NCBI RefSeq assembly: GCF_002286775.1
Contig: NZ_NSGJ01000002.1
Coordinates: 62,001-126,000, forward strand
DNA from: Myroides sp. N17-2
GTDB lineage: Bacteria > Bacteroidota > Bacteroidia > Flavobacteriales > Flavobacteriaceae
Direction of reading: 5' to 3'
DNA: 64,000 nt
The translations under genes were made by a program, and so were the position numbers. Below are positions 52,037 to 60,552 of this stretch, piece by piece. The notes beneath the pieces are model-generated. The model made no database searches. It was not told where the DNA came from and saw only the letters and a list, made by a program, of their open reading frames with translations. Positions within the stretch are counted from its first letter, which is position 1; the number at the start of each line of letters is the position of its first letter.

Positions 52037-52155
52037 AAGTCGCCTTTTTTTGAGTTTATACAAGAAGAGTTTTACCTTTACTTTTTTTAACCCATAATAC
52101 GCAATAGACATATAAACGAAAAGTAATTATACAAAATAGGTCTAAATTAGTGATT

Positions 52156-52177
52156 AAAGCATACTATAGTATGCTTT
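52156..52177. repeat. 22-bp perfect palindrome upstream of an orphan gene
   Basis: AAAGCATACTA followed directly by its reverse complement TAGTATGCTTT, 86 bases before ATG 52264. It lacks a T run, so it may be an operator rather than a terminator. Confidence 0.55.
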
Positions 52178-52263
52178 TAGAGCTAATGAAAGTGCTATAA
52201 AGTAGAATTGCTTTGTAGTATTTGGCTAATGCGGAATGTGGGTTTAAGTTAATTGTGGATAAG

Positions 52264-52629
52264 ATGTCAGATTTTAAAAATAAACAATATCAACTAGAAG
52301 AGTTTATACTTCTAGTTAAAGACAAAAAAGAGCGTACTGCAGGATATGATCCTGCCTTTGCTTATGCTATTTACGCTAGAGAAGAAGAAGTCGAGCTAGG
52401 ATTAACTATTTATGTAGGTGAACCTGTTGAGGTAACAGATAATGATGAAGAGATTTACCCTAGCGAAGTTATAGAACAAGAGATGTGGTATTTGTGTTCT
52501 GATGAAGATATTCAGGATGTAGTAGATTTGGCGATAAGTCAAAAGCCTAGTGCAACAATGGAAGAGTTAGTGATGGCGCTAGATTACTATCTGACTATAG
52601 ATGACTTTATAGATCTAATAGATGAATAA
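52264..52629 (+). CDS. Hypothetical acidic protein
   Basis: A 121-residue protein started at ATG 52264 (MSDFKNKQYQLEEFILL) rather than at a TTG 14 codons upstream. It is strongly acidic with a mixed alpha/beta pattern: TAGYDPAFAYAIYAREEEVELGLTIYVGEPVEVTD and a helical C-terminus ATMEELVMALDYYLTIDDFIDL. I do not recognise it; the style resembles small immunity-like proteins. Single gene after the hemB terminator. Confidence 0.65.
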   Translation: MSDFKNKQYQLEEFILLVKDKKERTAGYDPAFAYAIYAREEEVELGLTIYVGEPVEVTDNDEEIYPSEVIEQEMWYLCSDEDIQDVVDLAISQKPSATMEELVMALDYYLTIDDFIDLIDE

Positions 52630-52769
52630 GTAATATTGCTTATTCATTATCGATAAATGGTAAATATGGCTAAGTTTTTTTGTCCGATTATTACACTAAA
52701 AGGACTGTTTTGTATAGTTGGAAGTTTAAGTTGTTTTTCTATTTTTGATGGAACAATAAAACAACAACG

Positions 52770-53180
52770 ATGACAACAATTATTAAAACTAGTTTGCTTT
52801 TCCTTGCAACAACTCTCTTTGTCGCATGTGGAGGAAAAGAACAAAAAGAACAGCCAGAAGCAGTATACGAATCTGAACGTGGAGAAACGGCAGAGCTATC
52901 TATGTCTGAAAAACTCAAGTTAGGGGAGAAGATATTCACAGGTAAAGGTAATTGTACTACCTGTCATATGGCTGATAAAAAATTAATAGGGCCGAGTATG
53001 CAAGATATTGTGAAAGGTTATGATGCTAATGGGGCTGACTTAGATGCATTCTTACGCGGTAAAGCCGATGCTATTATCGAGCCTGCACAATTCCCAATGA
53101 TGGAAGCAAACCTGACTATTACTAAAAAGCTGTCTGCTGTAGAAATGGAATCGCTGATCGCTTATATGCGCAGTTTATAG
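52770..53180 (+). CDS. Cytochrome c lipoprotein
   Basis: A class I monohaem cytochrome c of 136 residues. The signal ends with the lipobox LFVAC (Cys about residue 20), anchoring it in the envelope. The haem motif is CTTCH in KGNCTTCHMADKKLIGPSM, and the sixth-ligand Met lies in FPMMEANL. It probably shuttles electrons to a terminal oxidase. The nearby haem genes supply its cofactor. A terminator follows, so it is monocistronic. Confidence 0.9.
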   Translation: MTTIIKTSLLFLATTLFVACGGKEQKEQPEAVYESERGETAELSMSEKLKLGEKIFTGKGNCTTCHMADKKLIGPSMQDIVKGYDANGADLDAFLRGKADAIIEPAQFPMMEANLTITKKLSAVEMESLIAYMRSL

Positions 53181-53206
53181 TCACTTATACTTAATTAAAA
53201 TATTTG

Positions 53207-53236
53207 AAGCCCTGTATCATACGATGCAGGGCTTTT
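53207..53236 (+). terminator. Terminator after the cytochrome c gene
   Basis: AAGCCCTGTATC/GATGCAGGGCTT 12-bp stem with one mismatch, loop ATAC, then TTTTGTGTTT. Confidence 0.88.
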
Positions 53237-53357
53237 GTGTTTATAAGATTAATGACACTATCAATAGTTGATTCTGTTGACTTCTAAGAACATTTATATC
53301 AAGTTTAAATCTTGTAATAAGAGTATTAAATCTTGATTTTTTTACGATGAAAAAACA

Positions 53358-53462
53358 GTGGTCGCATAATGGTCGCATAGTGGTCACATAATGGTCGCAT
53401 AGTTTTGGCTATTTTTGATGCGACCACTATGCTATCATTATTCCATCAAATTGCTATCAATG
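53358..53462. repeat. 11-bp repeat array C (two opposed blocks, best conserved)
   Basis: Left block: GTGGTCGCATA, ATGGTCGCATA, GTGGTCACATA and ATGGTCGCATA begin at 53358, 53369, 53380 and 53391. Right block, reverse orientation: TGCGACCACTA, TGCTATCATTA, TTCCATCAAAT and TGCTATCAATG begin at 53419, 53430, 53441 and 53452. The first right unit carries TGCGACCA, exact reverse complement of left TGGTCGCA. The rest of 53237-53747 is AT-rich with no gene; the fumarase promoter should be near its end. Confidence 0.88.
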
Positions 53463-53747
53463 TATATTGTTCAAACGTTAGGGAGTTAACTTAATGGAGA
53501 TGAGATTTCTAAGGTGGAGGAAAGTATTGTAAAAGAGTGTTTATTTTTGAAGTAGAACATAATATTGTTGTTTATTTTGTTTGAATAGTGATCTTTTATA
53601 GAGAAATATAATGAAGTGTTCTAATATTATTTATTAAAGTGGAATTGATTGAAAACCCTTGTAAACACTAGCTATTTAGACACATTCTAAGGGTTTATAC
53701 GAATCATAATTTGTAATTTTACTGTACAAAAATAAATTAACAATTCA

Positions 53748-55349
53748 ATGGACTTCATATATCAAGATCCGTATCCAATCCAAAAGGATGATACGCAGTA
53801 CAAAAAGATTTCTTCTGAGTACGTAAAAGTTGAAAAATTAGGTGATCGCGAAATATTAGTGGTTGATCCTAAAGGAATTGAGTTAATAGCAGAAACTGCT
53901 ATGACTGATGTTTCTTTCATGTTAAGAACATCACACTTAGAAAAATTAAAAGCTATACTAGATGATCCGGAAGCGACAGATAACGATCGTTTTGTAGCTT
54001 ATAATCTTCTTCAGAATGCTGTAGTGGCTATCGATGGAGAGTTACCTTCATGTCAAGATACAGGTACTGCTATCGTAGTAGGTAAGAAAGGGGAGAATGT
54101 ATATACAGGTGCGAATGATGCAGAGAGCCTATCTAGAGGTATCTTCGAAACGTACCAAAAGAAAAATCTTCGTTACTCACAGATCGTTCCGATCAGTATG
54201 TTCGAAGAGAAAAACTCAGGGTCTAACTTGCCTGCACAGATTGATATCTATGCTACTCAAGGGGCTAAATACGAGTTCTTATTTTTAGCAAAAGGTGGAG
54301 GGTCTGCTAACAAGACGTTCTTATACCAAAAAACTAAGTCATTACTTAATGATAAGAACTTAACAGAGTTTATCAAAGAAAAAATAATGGACCTAGGTAC
54401 TGCTGCATGTCCTCCATATCACTTAGCTTTAGTGATCGGTGGTACATCTGCTGAGGCTAACTTAGCAGCAGTGAAGAAGGCGTCTGCAGGGTACTATGAT
54501 AACTTACCTACATCAGGTAACATGGGAGGTCAAGCATTCCGTGACCTTGAATGGGAGAAAAAATTACAATTAATCTGCCAAGAGTCTAGAATCGGTGCAC
54601 AGTTCGGAGGTAAGTACTTTACTCATGATGTACGTGTGATCCGCCTACCTCGCCACGCTGCTTCATGTCCAGTAGGATTAGGAGTATCTTGTTCGGCAGA
54701 TAGAAATATTAAAGCGAAGATTACAGCAGAAGGATTGTTTGTAGAACAATTAGAAACTAATCCAGCACGTCTATTACCTGCATCTGCTCCTCATTTAGAG
54801 GCACCTGTAGTAATCGACCTTGATAAGCCAATGGCAGAGCAATTAGCTGAGTTAACGAAACAGCCAGTGAAAACTCGTCTAATGTTAAATGGAACTGTTA
54901 TCGTGGCGCGCGACATCGCTCACGCTAAGATCCAAGAGATGCTAGACAATGGTCAAGAGATGCCAGAATACTTCAAAAATCACCCTGTATATTATGCAGG
55001 ACCTGCTAAGACTCCAGAAGGTATGCCTTCAGGAAGTTTCGGACCTACTACAGCGGGACGTATGGATCCGTATGTAGATAGTTTCCAAGCGGTAGGTGGT
55101 AGTATGATTATGCTAGCGAAAGGTAACCGTAGCCAAGCGGTAACGGATGCATGTAAGAAACACGGTGGTTTCTACCTTGGTTCTATCGGTGGACCAGCTG
55201 CTATCCTTGCGAAAGAGAATATCTTAAGCGTAGAAGTGGTTGACTTCCCAGAATTAGGAATGGAAGCTGTACGTAAGATTAAGGTTAAAGATTTCCCTGC
55301 CTTCATCATCACTGATGATAAAGGAAATGACTTCTTTGCTGACCTATAG
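53748..55349 (+). CDS. fumA: Class I (iron-sulfur) fumarate hydratase
   Basis: Fe-S fumarase of 533 residues, interconverting fumarate and malate in the TCA cycle. The N-terminal domain has the cluster-ligand Cys in [12 protein letters not shown], with others in [16 protein letters not shown] and [21 protein letters not shown]. The C-terminal beta domain has [38 protein letters not shown] and GGPAAILA. Complements SdhCAB and AspA, all producing or consuming fumarate. Oxygen sensitivity is expected from the family. The 3' gap holds a 7-bp repeat tract and a strong hairpin. Confidence 0.94.
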   Translation: MDFIYQDPYPIQKDDTQYKKISSEYVKVEKLGDREILVVDPKGIELIAETAMTDVSFMLRTSHLEKLKAILDDPEATDNDRFVAYNLLQNAVVAIDGELPSCQDTGTAIVVGKKGENVYTGANDAESLSRGIFETYQKKNLRYSQIVPISMFEEKNSGSNLPAQIDIYATQGAKYEFLFLAKGGGSANKTFLYQKTKSLLNDKNLTEFIKEKIMDLGTAACPPYHLALVIGGTSAEANLAAVKKASAGYYDNLPTSGNMGGQAFRDLEWEKKLQLICQESRIGAQFGGKYFTHDVRVIRLPRHAASCPVGLGVSCSADRNIKAKITAEGLFVEQLETNPARLLPASAPHLEAPVVIDLDKPMAEQLAELTKQPVKTRLMLNGTVIVARDIAHAKIQEMLDNGQEMPEYFKNHPVYYAGPAKTPEGMPSGSFGPTTAGRMDPYVDSFQAVGGSMIMLAKGNRSQAVTDACKKHGGFYLGSIGGPAAILAKENILSVEVVDFPELGMEAVRKIKVKDFPAFIITDDKGNDFFADL

Positions 55350-55355
55350 TATTTA

Positions 55356-55386
55356 ATTAGGAATTGAGAATTAGGAATTAGGAATG
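55356..55386 (+). repeat. 7-bp tandem repeat tract, left of the SIR2 module
   Basis: Four units AATTAGG, AATTGAG, AATTAGG, AATTAGG plus AAT, directly after the fumarase stop. The reverse complement of the 31-bp tract at 59300-59330 matches it at 25 of 31 positions. Confidence 0.75.
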
Positions 55387-55462
55387 TGTGCCTACGGCAT
55401 GAGGTTATTCGTAAACCTAATTTTTAGCACAAGAATAAACTAACAATTTATAGACGACAATT

Positions 55463-55497
55463 AAAAGCCGATACTAGCGACAGTATCGGCTTTTTTA
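55463..55497 (+). terminator. Terminator after fumarase
   Basis: AAAAGCCGATACT/AGTATCGGCTTTT, a perfect 13-bp stem with a six-base loop and T run. It lies 110 bases after the fumarase stop, beyond the repeat tract. The rest of 55498-55723 is AT-rich and should hold the SIR2 promoter. Confidence 0.9.
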
Positions 55498-55723
55498 TTG
55501 GCGTATATTAATTATAAGGAAGATTGATTATATGCATTCGTATAAGAATATTTAGTGCGTATTTATTTTTTTAATAATGAGTTGTTTACGGTTTTTGTCA
55601 TAATCATGGCATGGATTATAGATCTGCTCTAATGGGAGTTTATTTTTGTTTAAATAGATTGATACTTGAAATAATTACTTTTATGTGTAACTTTACAGAT
55701 AGGAGTTTTTAAATGTTATTAGG

Positions 55724-57598
55724 ATGTTAGATAGGGTTTTTGATATAATAAAAGATGAGGATGCTATTTTGTTTGTAGGAGCAGGGTTGTCTATAGGAGC
55801 AGGGTTACCATCTGCTGATGGTTTAAGAGATGCCTTAATACAAAAAATGCCTGCTAGTATGTTAGAAGAGTTGGGAGGGTTAGCTTCTGTTAAATATAAG
55901 AATTTGACACACCTTGCAGAAGATATTTTTTTATTGGAGGGAAATAAACAATTATTACTTAGGACTGTTAGAGAGGTAGTTCTGGAGAAAGCTACAAATA
56001 ATGAAGCACATGAACTTTTAGCCCGTATTCCTCAGTTTAAATATATTGTTACAACTAATTATGATACTCTTATTGAAGATAATAATAAGCAACTTGAAGT
56101 TGTACGAAATTCAGATCAATTAGCATTAGCAGGAATCAATAAGCAATTACTTTTTAAAATACATGGTGATTTTACAGTTCCAAATGATATAGTATTAACG
56201 ACAACAGATTACAACAATTTTCTTGCGAAGAAACAGCAATCTATTTTTTGGAATACAGTTAAAGTTAAATTAGCATCTCATCATATAATATTTATTGGTT
56301 ATAGTTTAGATGATACAAATGTTACTCCATTAATAGACTCTATAATGGAAGAATTGGGAGATTTACACAAGAATATATATTTTGTATCTCCAGAAGTACC
56401 TAAGCCCAAAGAACAGTATTTAAAAAGAAAGGGTATTAAGCATATTGTATCATATGGAGAAGACTTTTTGAGAGCGGTAGTTGAAGATTTAAAAAAAAAC
56501 TATATACCTAATTTAAAAAAGAAAGTGTACTCTAAAGATATGATACATAAGGTTAGTGCTGATTATGATATAGGATTAACCTTGGATTTAGCTAATAATA
56601 ATATAGTTGGTTTTAGTAGTTTAGGAGATAAAGAATTGGAAGGTAGGTTTAATTTGAGTATAAAGGGAACAATAGATGAGTTAGATCAAATACATAGAAA
56701 ATTAAAGGGAGAAGATTTTGAAGATGTGATCTTAACTCCTGAAATGCTGCAGAGTTTTGGATTTTCAATAAACAATTTATGTATACACGATATTGAAGAG
56801 CTTAAAGCTTTTAGAATTTCCCCAAGCCCCAAATACGAAGGTATAGTTGACTTTATTTTTGAAGGAGGATTAGAGATAGATGATTTAGATATTGTATTGT
56901 TTGCTAGCCAAATAACAGAATATAAGAAGAAGTATAAAATTGTTTTATTTGAAACATTTTCTTTAGTTATTGAAATTACAATAGCAGAAAATAATAGATT
57001 AGAGTTTAGTTTAACATTAGATATATTAAAAGATATAAAGAAGACTAACATAGCAACGACTTTTTATGGAATGTTAAATAGATTTTTTCAGAACGAGAAA
57101 TTTTGTGTTTTAAACAAAGATGGAGACGAGATTTATAATTACAATTTAAATAATAATTTTAAAGGTGATCCAATGGAAATCAATGTTTTAGTTGATTATT
57201 TTTCAGGATTACAAAAGGTAGAGCAATTCTTTAAAATTAGATTTAGAAATATTAAAATAAAAGATATTGATTATAGAAAGTTAAAGAATGTTTTAGACTA
57301 TATAGATGATAAAGAAACTGCTTATAAAATTGAGGACATCAACGTTGGCAAACTGGATAGGAAAACGATAGTTAATCTTGTCAGTGTGCCAAATGAACCT
57401 ATTTATAGTTTAGGTTGGATGGATAAAGAAGATACTGTTGTTATCTTTCATGAACAGGAATTTAATTTGGGAGTGAAAAACTATATCATTAAAGATGCGT
57501 ATATAGTAAATAGGCAAGAATTAATGAAAAGTAGTACTGAGGAGTTGATTGTAAGAAGTTCAACTAATAAGTTGTATAGTTTTTTTACTAAAAAATGA
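55724..57598 (+). CDS. SIR2-domain protein, probable NADase defence effector
   Basis: A 624-residue protein. Residues 1 to about 250 form a SIR2-like domain: GAGLSIGAGLPS (19-30), TTNYDTLIE (110-118), catalytic His H147 in FKIHGD and IGYSLDDTNV (191-200). Divergent SIR2 domains of this kind occur in antiphage systems (ThsA, DSR, prokaryotic Argonaute-linked SIR2), where they deplete NAD+. The remaining 370 residues are beta-rich with no family I recognise and could be a phage sensor. No transmembrane helix is evident. DNA is more AT-rich than its neighbours and no same-operon core gene exists, which suggests acquisition. Defence is inferred, not shown. Confidence 0.8.
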   Translation: MLDRVFDIIKDEDAILFVGAGLSIGAGLPSADGLRDALIQKMPASMLEELGGLASVKYKNLTHLAEDIFLLEGNKQLLLRTVREVVLEKATNNEAHELLARIPQFKYIVTTNYDTLIEDNNKQLEVVRNSDQLALAGINKQLLFKIHGDFTVPNDIVLTTTDYNNFLAKKQQSIFWNTVKVKLASHHIIFIGYSLDDTNVTPLIDSIMEELGDLHKNIYFVSPEVPKPKEQYLKRKGIKHIVSYGEDFLRAVVEDLKKNYIPNLKKKVYSKDMIHKVSADYDIGLTLDLANNNIVGFSSLGDKELEGRFNLSIKGTIDELDQIHRKLKGEDFEDVILTPEMLQSFGFSINNLCIHDIEELKAFRISPSPKYEGIVDFIFEGGLEIDDLDIVLFASQITEYKKKYKIVLFETFSLVIEITIAENNRLEFSLTLDILKDIKKTNIATTFYGMLNRFFQNEKFCVLNKDGDEIYNYNLNNNFKGDPMEINVLVDYFSGLQKVEQFFKIRFRNIKIKDIDYRKLKNVLDYIDDKETAYKIEDINVGKLDRKTIVNLVSVPNEPIYSLGWMDKEDTVVIFHEQEFNLGVKNYIIKDAYIVNRQELMKSSTEELIVRSSTNKLYSFFTKK

Positions 57599-57751
57599 TA
57601 CTAACAATAAGATAAAAATATTCATGAGCATAGCCTTATAGGAGTACTAGATTTAGTTCATACAGCTTGTAAATCCAAACAAATGTGTACAGTTTAAGGT
57701 GAGATTTATGTTCTTGAATTTTATTAACTTGCCTAATCATAATTGAATACC

Positions 57752-59101
57752 ATGAACGACCTATTATCCTATATATACAATAACCCTTCTAATCTAACGA
57801 AGGGTAAGGGGGGAGATGAGTTATTCTTAGCGAAGTACAGTGAGATACAGAAGAATACGGATGCACCTTGCTTTTTTTGGGGTAATGTGAAGAATCCGTT
57901 TATTATGGCTCGTTGTCTGATCACGTTGTCTAATGTGGTGAAGTCAAGTTTTAATTTGTCGCCTGCTGATCTAGCTAAGCTAAAAGACCCTATCGCTACG
58001 GCAGGGGATGGTAGAGTGCGCTTTGAGGGATTCTCTCACTGTGCAGGTGTATATGCTAGAGTAAATGTGTTGCCTGATGGACTAGAAGGGGAGTTCTTAG
58101 AGAATGGGACAACTAATGTGGACTTTAATCAACCTATGCTTACTGCTTTGAATAGTATTAAACAGAAGGAGAATGTACTGCTATCTATTGGGCAAAAAGA
58201 AGTGAGTATTCAGACAGAGGATAAGAAAATAGTAGAACGCAAAGTACCTCTTCCAATCAAGTGGATTAAAGGGCTGAGTACTGTACAGATATACTTGTCT
58301 AAAGCAGAGCGTGTGCATACGTTTAATAAAATACAGACACAACAGTTGTTTAGAGGGATTCCTAAAGGGGTGATTAAGACAGATTATTATCTAACAGTAC
58401 GTGGTAATATGCCTGTCTTTACACCTGTTAAGTCTGCTAATGCTGTCTGTGTAGGAGGTATTCATCGCTTGAGATTGTTAGAACCACTGTTACCTTATAT
58501 CGATAGTATGCAGGTGTATCCGCATCCTGATATGCAGAGTACTACGTGGCAGTTATACTTCGGTGATATTCGTTTTAGTCTGTCATTGTCGAGAGATACT
58601 TGGCGTGGTTTCTCAGGAGAGGGAGCTGCATTAGAGTCTTTAATAGATGATGTGGATGATGAATGGATAGATGCGATGGATAAGTACGCTTATGCGAACC
58701 AACGCTTTAACCCAACGCTTTTAGCGATGGAAGAAGGATTAGGGTTTACGGATGTAGATAATCTTACAGCACGTATGGCAGCGATGGGGTTGTTAGGTTT
58801 TGACTTGGATGACAATGCTTTCTTTTATAGAAGATTGCCGTTTAAGTTAGAGCGTGTTATGAGTCTTAATCCTCGTTTAAGGAATGCTGAGAAGCTGATA
58901 GCAGAGAATAAAGTGGAGATTATCAGCAATGCTAATGGACGTGTAGAAGCTCGTGTAGATGGTACTGGAGGTGTACGTCATACAGTTATCTTAGATGGAG
59001 GGCAAGAACGCTGTACCTGTGAATGGTACGGGAAGTATCAGGGAGATAGGGGAATGTGTAAGCATGTGTTGGCGGTGAAGAAGGTAGTGGTTAACGGTTA
59101 A
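57752..59101 (+). CDS. SWIM zinc-finger protein
   Basis: A 449-residue protein with a C-terminal SWIM finger, CTCEWYGKYQGDRGMCKH (CxCx11CxH, about residues 424-441). The start is ATG 57752, three codons after a TTG. The N-terminal part contains CFFWGNVKNPFIMARCLITLSNVV and GDGRVRFEGFSHCAGVYARV, which I cannot place in a named family. SWIM proteins often work with MoxR ATPase or VWA partners, none of which is present. It lies 153 bases after the SIR2 gene without a clear terminator between, so the two may form one unit. Confidence 0.8.
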   Translation: MNDLLSYIYNNPSNLTKGKGGDELFLAKYSEIQKNTDAPCFFWGNVKNPFIMARCLITLSNVVKSSFNLSPADLAKLKDPIATAGDGRVRFEGFSHCAGVYARVNVLPDGLEGEFLENGTTNVDFNQPMLTALNSIKQKENVLLSIGQKEVSIQTEDKKIVERKVPLPIKWIKGLSTVQIYLSKAERVHTFNKIQTQQLFRGIPKGVIKTDYYLTVRGNMPVFTPVKSANAVCVGGIHRLRLLEPLLPYIDSMQVYPHPDMQSTTWQLYFGDIRFSLSLSRDTWRGFSGEGAALESLIDDVDDEWIDAMDKYAYANQRFNPTLLAMEEGLGFTDVDNLTARMAAMGLLGFDLDDNAFFYRRLPFKLERVMSLNPRLRNAEKLIAENKVEIISNANGRVEARVDGTGGVRHTVILDGGQERCTCEWYGKYQGDRGMCKHVLAVKKVVVNG

Positions 59102-59155
59102 TAGTTTATAGATGACTATGTGGCTGCATATTACGAGCTGTTGGCACGCAACGGT

Positions 59156-59180
59156 AGGGGCGTAATACTTTACGCCCACC
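59156..59180. repeat. REP-like repeat, GC-rich variant
   Basis: GGGCGTAA and TTACGCCC pair perfectly around a TACT loop, in the context GTAGGGGCGTAATACTTTAC. Compared with the copies after hemF, C-G and A-T pairs are replaced by T-A and G-C pairs, so both sides changed together. A 10-bp AT stem (TAAAACATCT/AGATGTTTTA, 59181-59203) follows directly. Confidence 0.75.
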
Positions 59181-59252
59181 TAAAACATCTTTTAGATGTT
59201 TTAATACGGAGCGGGTATATATATGATGGATATACTTTGTGGCTACGTTGCG

Positions 59253-59272
59253 GGGCGTATAGTGATACGCCC
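59253..59272. repeat. REP-like repeat, second copy after SWIM gene
   Basis: GGGCGTAT and ATACGCCC pair perfectly around AGTG. Stem similar to 59156-59180 but with a different loop. The 304-base gap 59102-59405 otherwise holds only the 7-bp tract and the rlmN promoter. Confidence 0.7.
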
Positions 59273-59299
59273 GTACTACTGTGGATATAGATGTCTCGG

Positions 59300-59330
59300 A
59301 TTCCTAATTTTAAATTCCTAATTCTTAATT
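59300..59330 (-). repeat. 7-bp tandem repeat tract, right of the SIR2/SWIM module
   Basis: ATTCCTAATT and CTAATTCTTAATT-type units: reverse-oriented counterpart of the AATTAGG tract at 55356-55386. The pair encloses about 3.9 kb with the SIR2 and SWIM genes. Confidence 0.7.
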
Positions 59331-59369
59331 GATTCTTCCTTACAATATTGTTATATTTTTATTACAGTA

Positions 59370-59401
59370 TTTGGCAGTCGCATAATTAGAGGTTAACTTT
59401 G
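59370..59401 (+). promoter_or_regulatory. rlmN promoter
   Basis: TTTG at 59370-59373 and TAACTTTG at 59394-59401, 20 bases apart. Only CGGC separates the -7 element from ATG 59406, so the transcript is probably leaderless. Confidence 0.75.
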
Positions 59402-59405
59402 CGGC

Positions 59406-60446
59406 ATGCAAATAGACAAAAAAGACATCAGAAGTTTATCTAAGGAACAATTAAGAGATTTCTTTGTTTCTCAGGGAGATAAAGCATTTAGAGGAAACCA
59501 AGTGTATGAATGGTTATGGAGTAAAGGGGCTCATACTTTCGAGGATATGAGTAACTTATCTTTGGCTACACGTGAGATGCTAGATGCTAACTTCGTAATT
59601 AATCACATTAAGGTAGATAGTATGCAGGTTAGTTCTGATGGTACTATTAAGAATGGTGTGAAGTTACACGATGGTCTTATTGTAGAGTCTGTCTTAATAC
59701 CTACAGAAACGAGAACTACAGCTTGTGTGTCTTCACAAGTGGGGTGTAGCTTAGACTGTGAGTTCTGTGCTACTGCTCGTCTGAAACGTATGCGTAATCT
59801 AAATCCTGATGAGATCTATGATCAGGTACTAACTATCGATCAACAGAGTCGTAAGAATCACGGACACCCTCTATCAAACATTGTGTTTATGGGAATGGGT
59901 GAACCACTGATGAACTATAACAATGTACAAGCAGCGATAGATAAAATCACTTCTGAAGAAGGGTTAGGAATGTCTCCTAAGCGTATCACTGTGTCTACTT
60001 CAGGACTTCCTAAGATGATTAAGAAGTTGGCTGATGATGGCGTGAAATATAAGTTAGCAGTTTCTCTACACTCAGCTATCGAAGAGATACGCAATAGAAT
60101 TATGCCTTTCACAAAGAATTTTCCACTGACTGACTTGAGAGAGTCTTTAGAGTATTGGTATAGTAAAACGAAGAGTCGCGTGACGTATGAGTACGTGATT
60201 TGGAGAGGAATTAACGATGATAAGGCATCTATAGATGCGTTAGTGAAGTTCTGTAAATATTTACCATGTAAAGTAAACTTGATTGAGTATAACCCTATCG
60301 ATGATGGAGAATTCCAACAAGCAGATGAACAAGCTACAAATAATTATATCAAAGCTTTAGAACGCAATGATATTACAGTAGTGGTTCGTCGTAGTCGTGG
60401 TAAAGACATCGATGCAGCTTGTGGACAGTTGGCTAATAAATCGTAA
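59406..60446 (+). CDS. rlmN: 23S rRNA (adenine-2503-C2)-methyltransferase
   Basis: A radical-SAM methyltransferase modifying A2503 of 23S rRNA (and A37 of some tRNAs). 346 residues. The radical-SAM Fe-S motif is CSLDCEFCATARLKRMRNL (CxxxCxxC). Also present are FMGMGEPLMNYNNV, RITVSTSGLPKMIKKL, VSLHSAIEEIRNRIMPF and a late Cys in AACGQL that acts as the methyl carrier. The promoter abuts the start codon. Core gene flanking the SIR2/SWIM module. Confidence 0.96.
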   Translation: MQIDKKDIRSLSKEQLRDFFVSQGDKAFRGNQVYEWLWSKGAHTFEDMSNLSLATREMLDANFVINHIKVDSMQVSSDGTIKNGVKLHDGLIVESVLIPTETRTTACVSSQVGCSLDCEFCATARLKRMRNLNPDEIYDQVLTIDQQSRKNHGHPLSNIVFMGMGEPLMNYNNVQAAIDKITSEEGLGMSPKRITVSTSGLPKMIKKLADDGVKYKLAVSLHSAIEEIRNRIMPFTKNFPLTDLRESLEYWYSKTKSRVTYEYVIWRGINDDKASIDALVKFCKYLPCKVNLIEYNPIDDGEFQQADEQATNNYIKALERNDITVVVRRSRGKDIDAACGQLANKS

Positions 60447-60538
60447 TCAAAAGCAGTAAATATCTGTGTAATAGAAGACTTGACAATTTCTTAATCGTTT
60501 ACTCTTAGAGGAAACTATTTAATGAGATAAAAAAGTCG

Positions 60539-60546
60539 TATTTTTG
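60539..60546 (+). promoter_or_regulatory. -7 element TATTTTTG at the polyprenyl synthase start
   Basis: TAnnTTTG match ending six bases before ATG 60553, predicting a very short or absent leader. No clear -33 TTTG. Confidence 0.45.
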
Positions 60547-60552
60547 ATTTCG

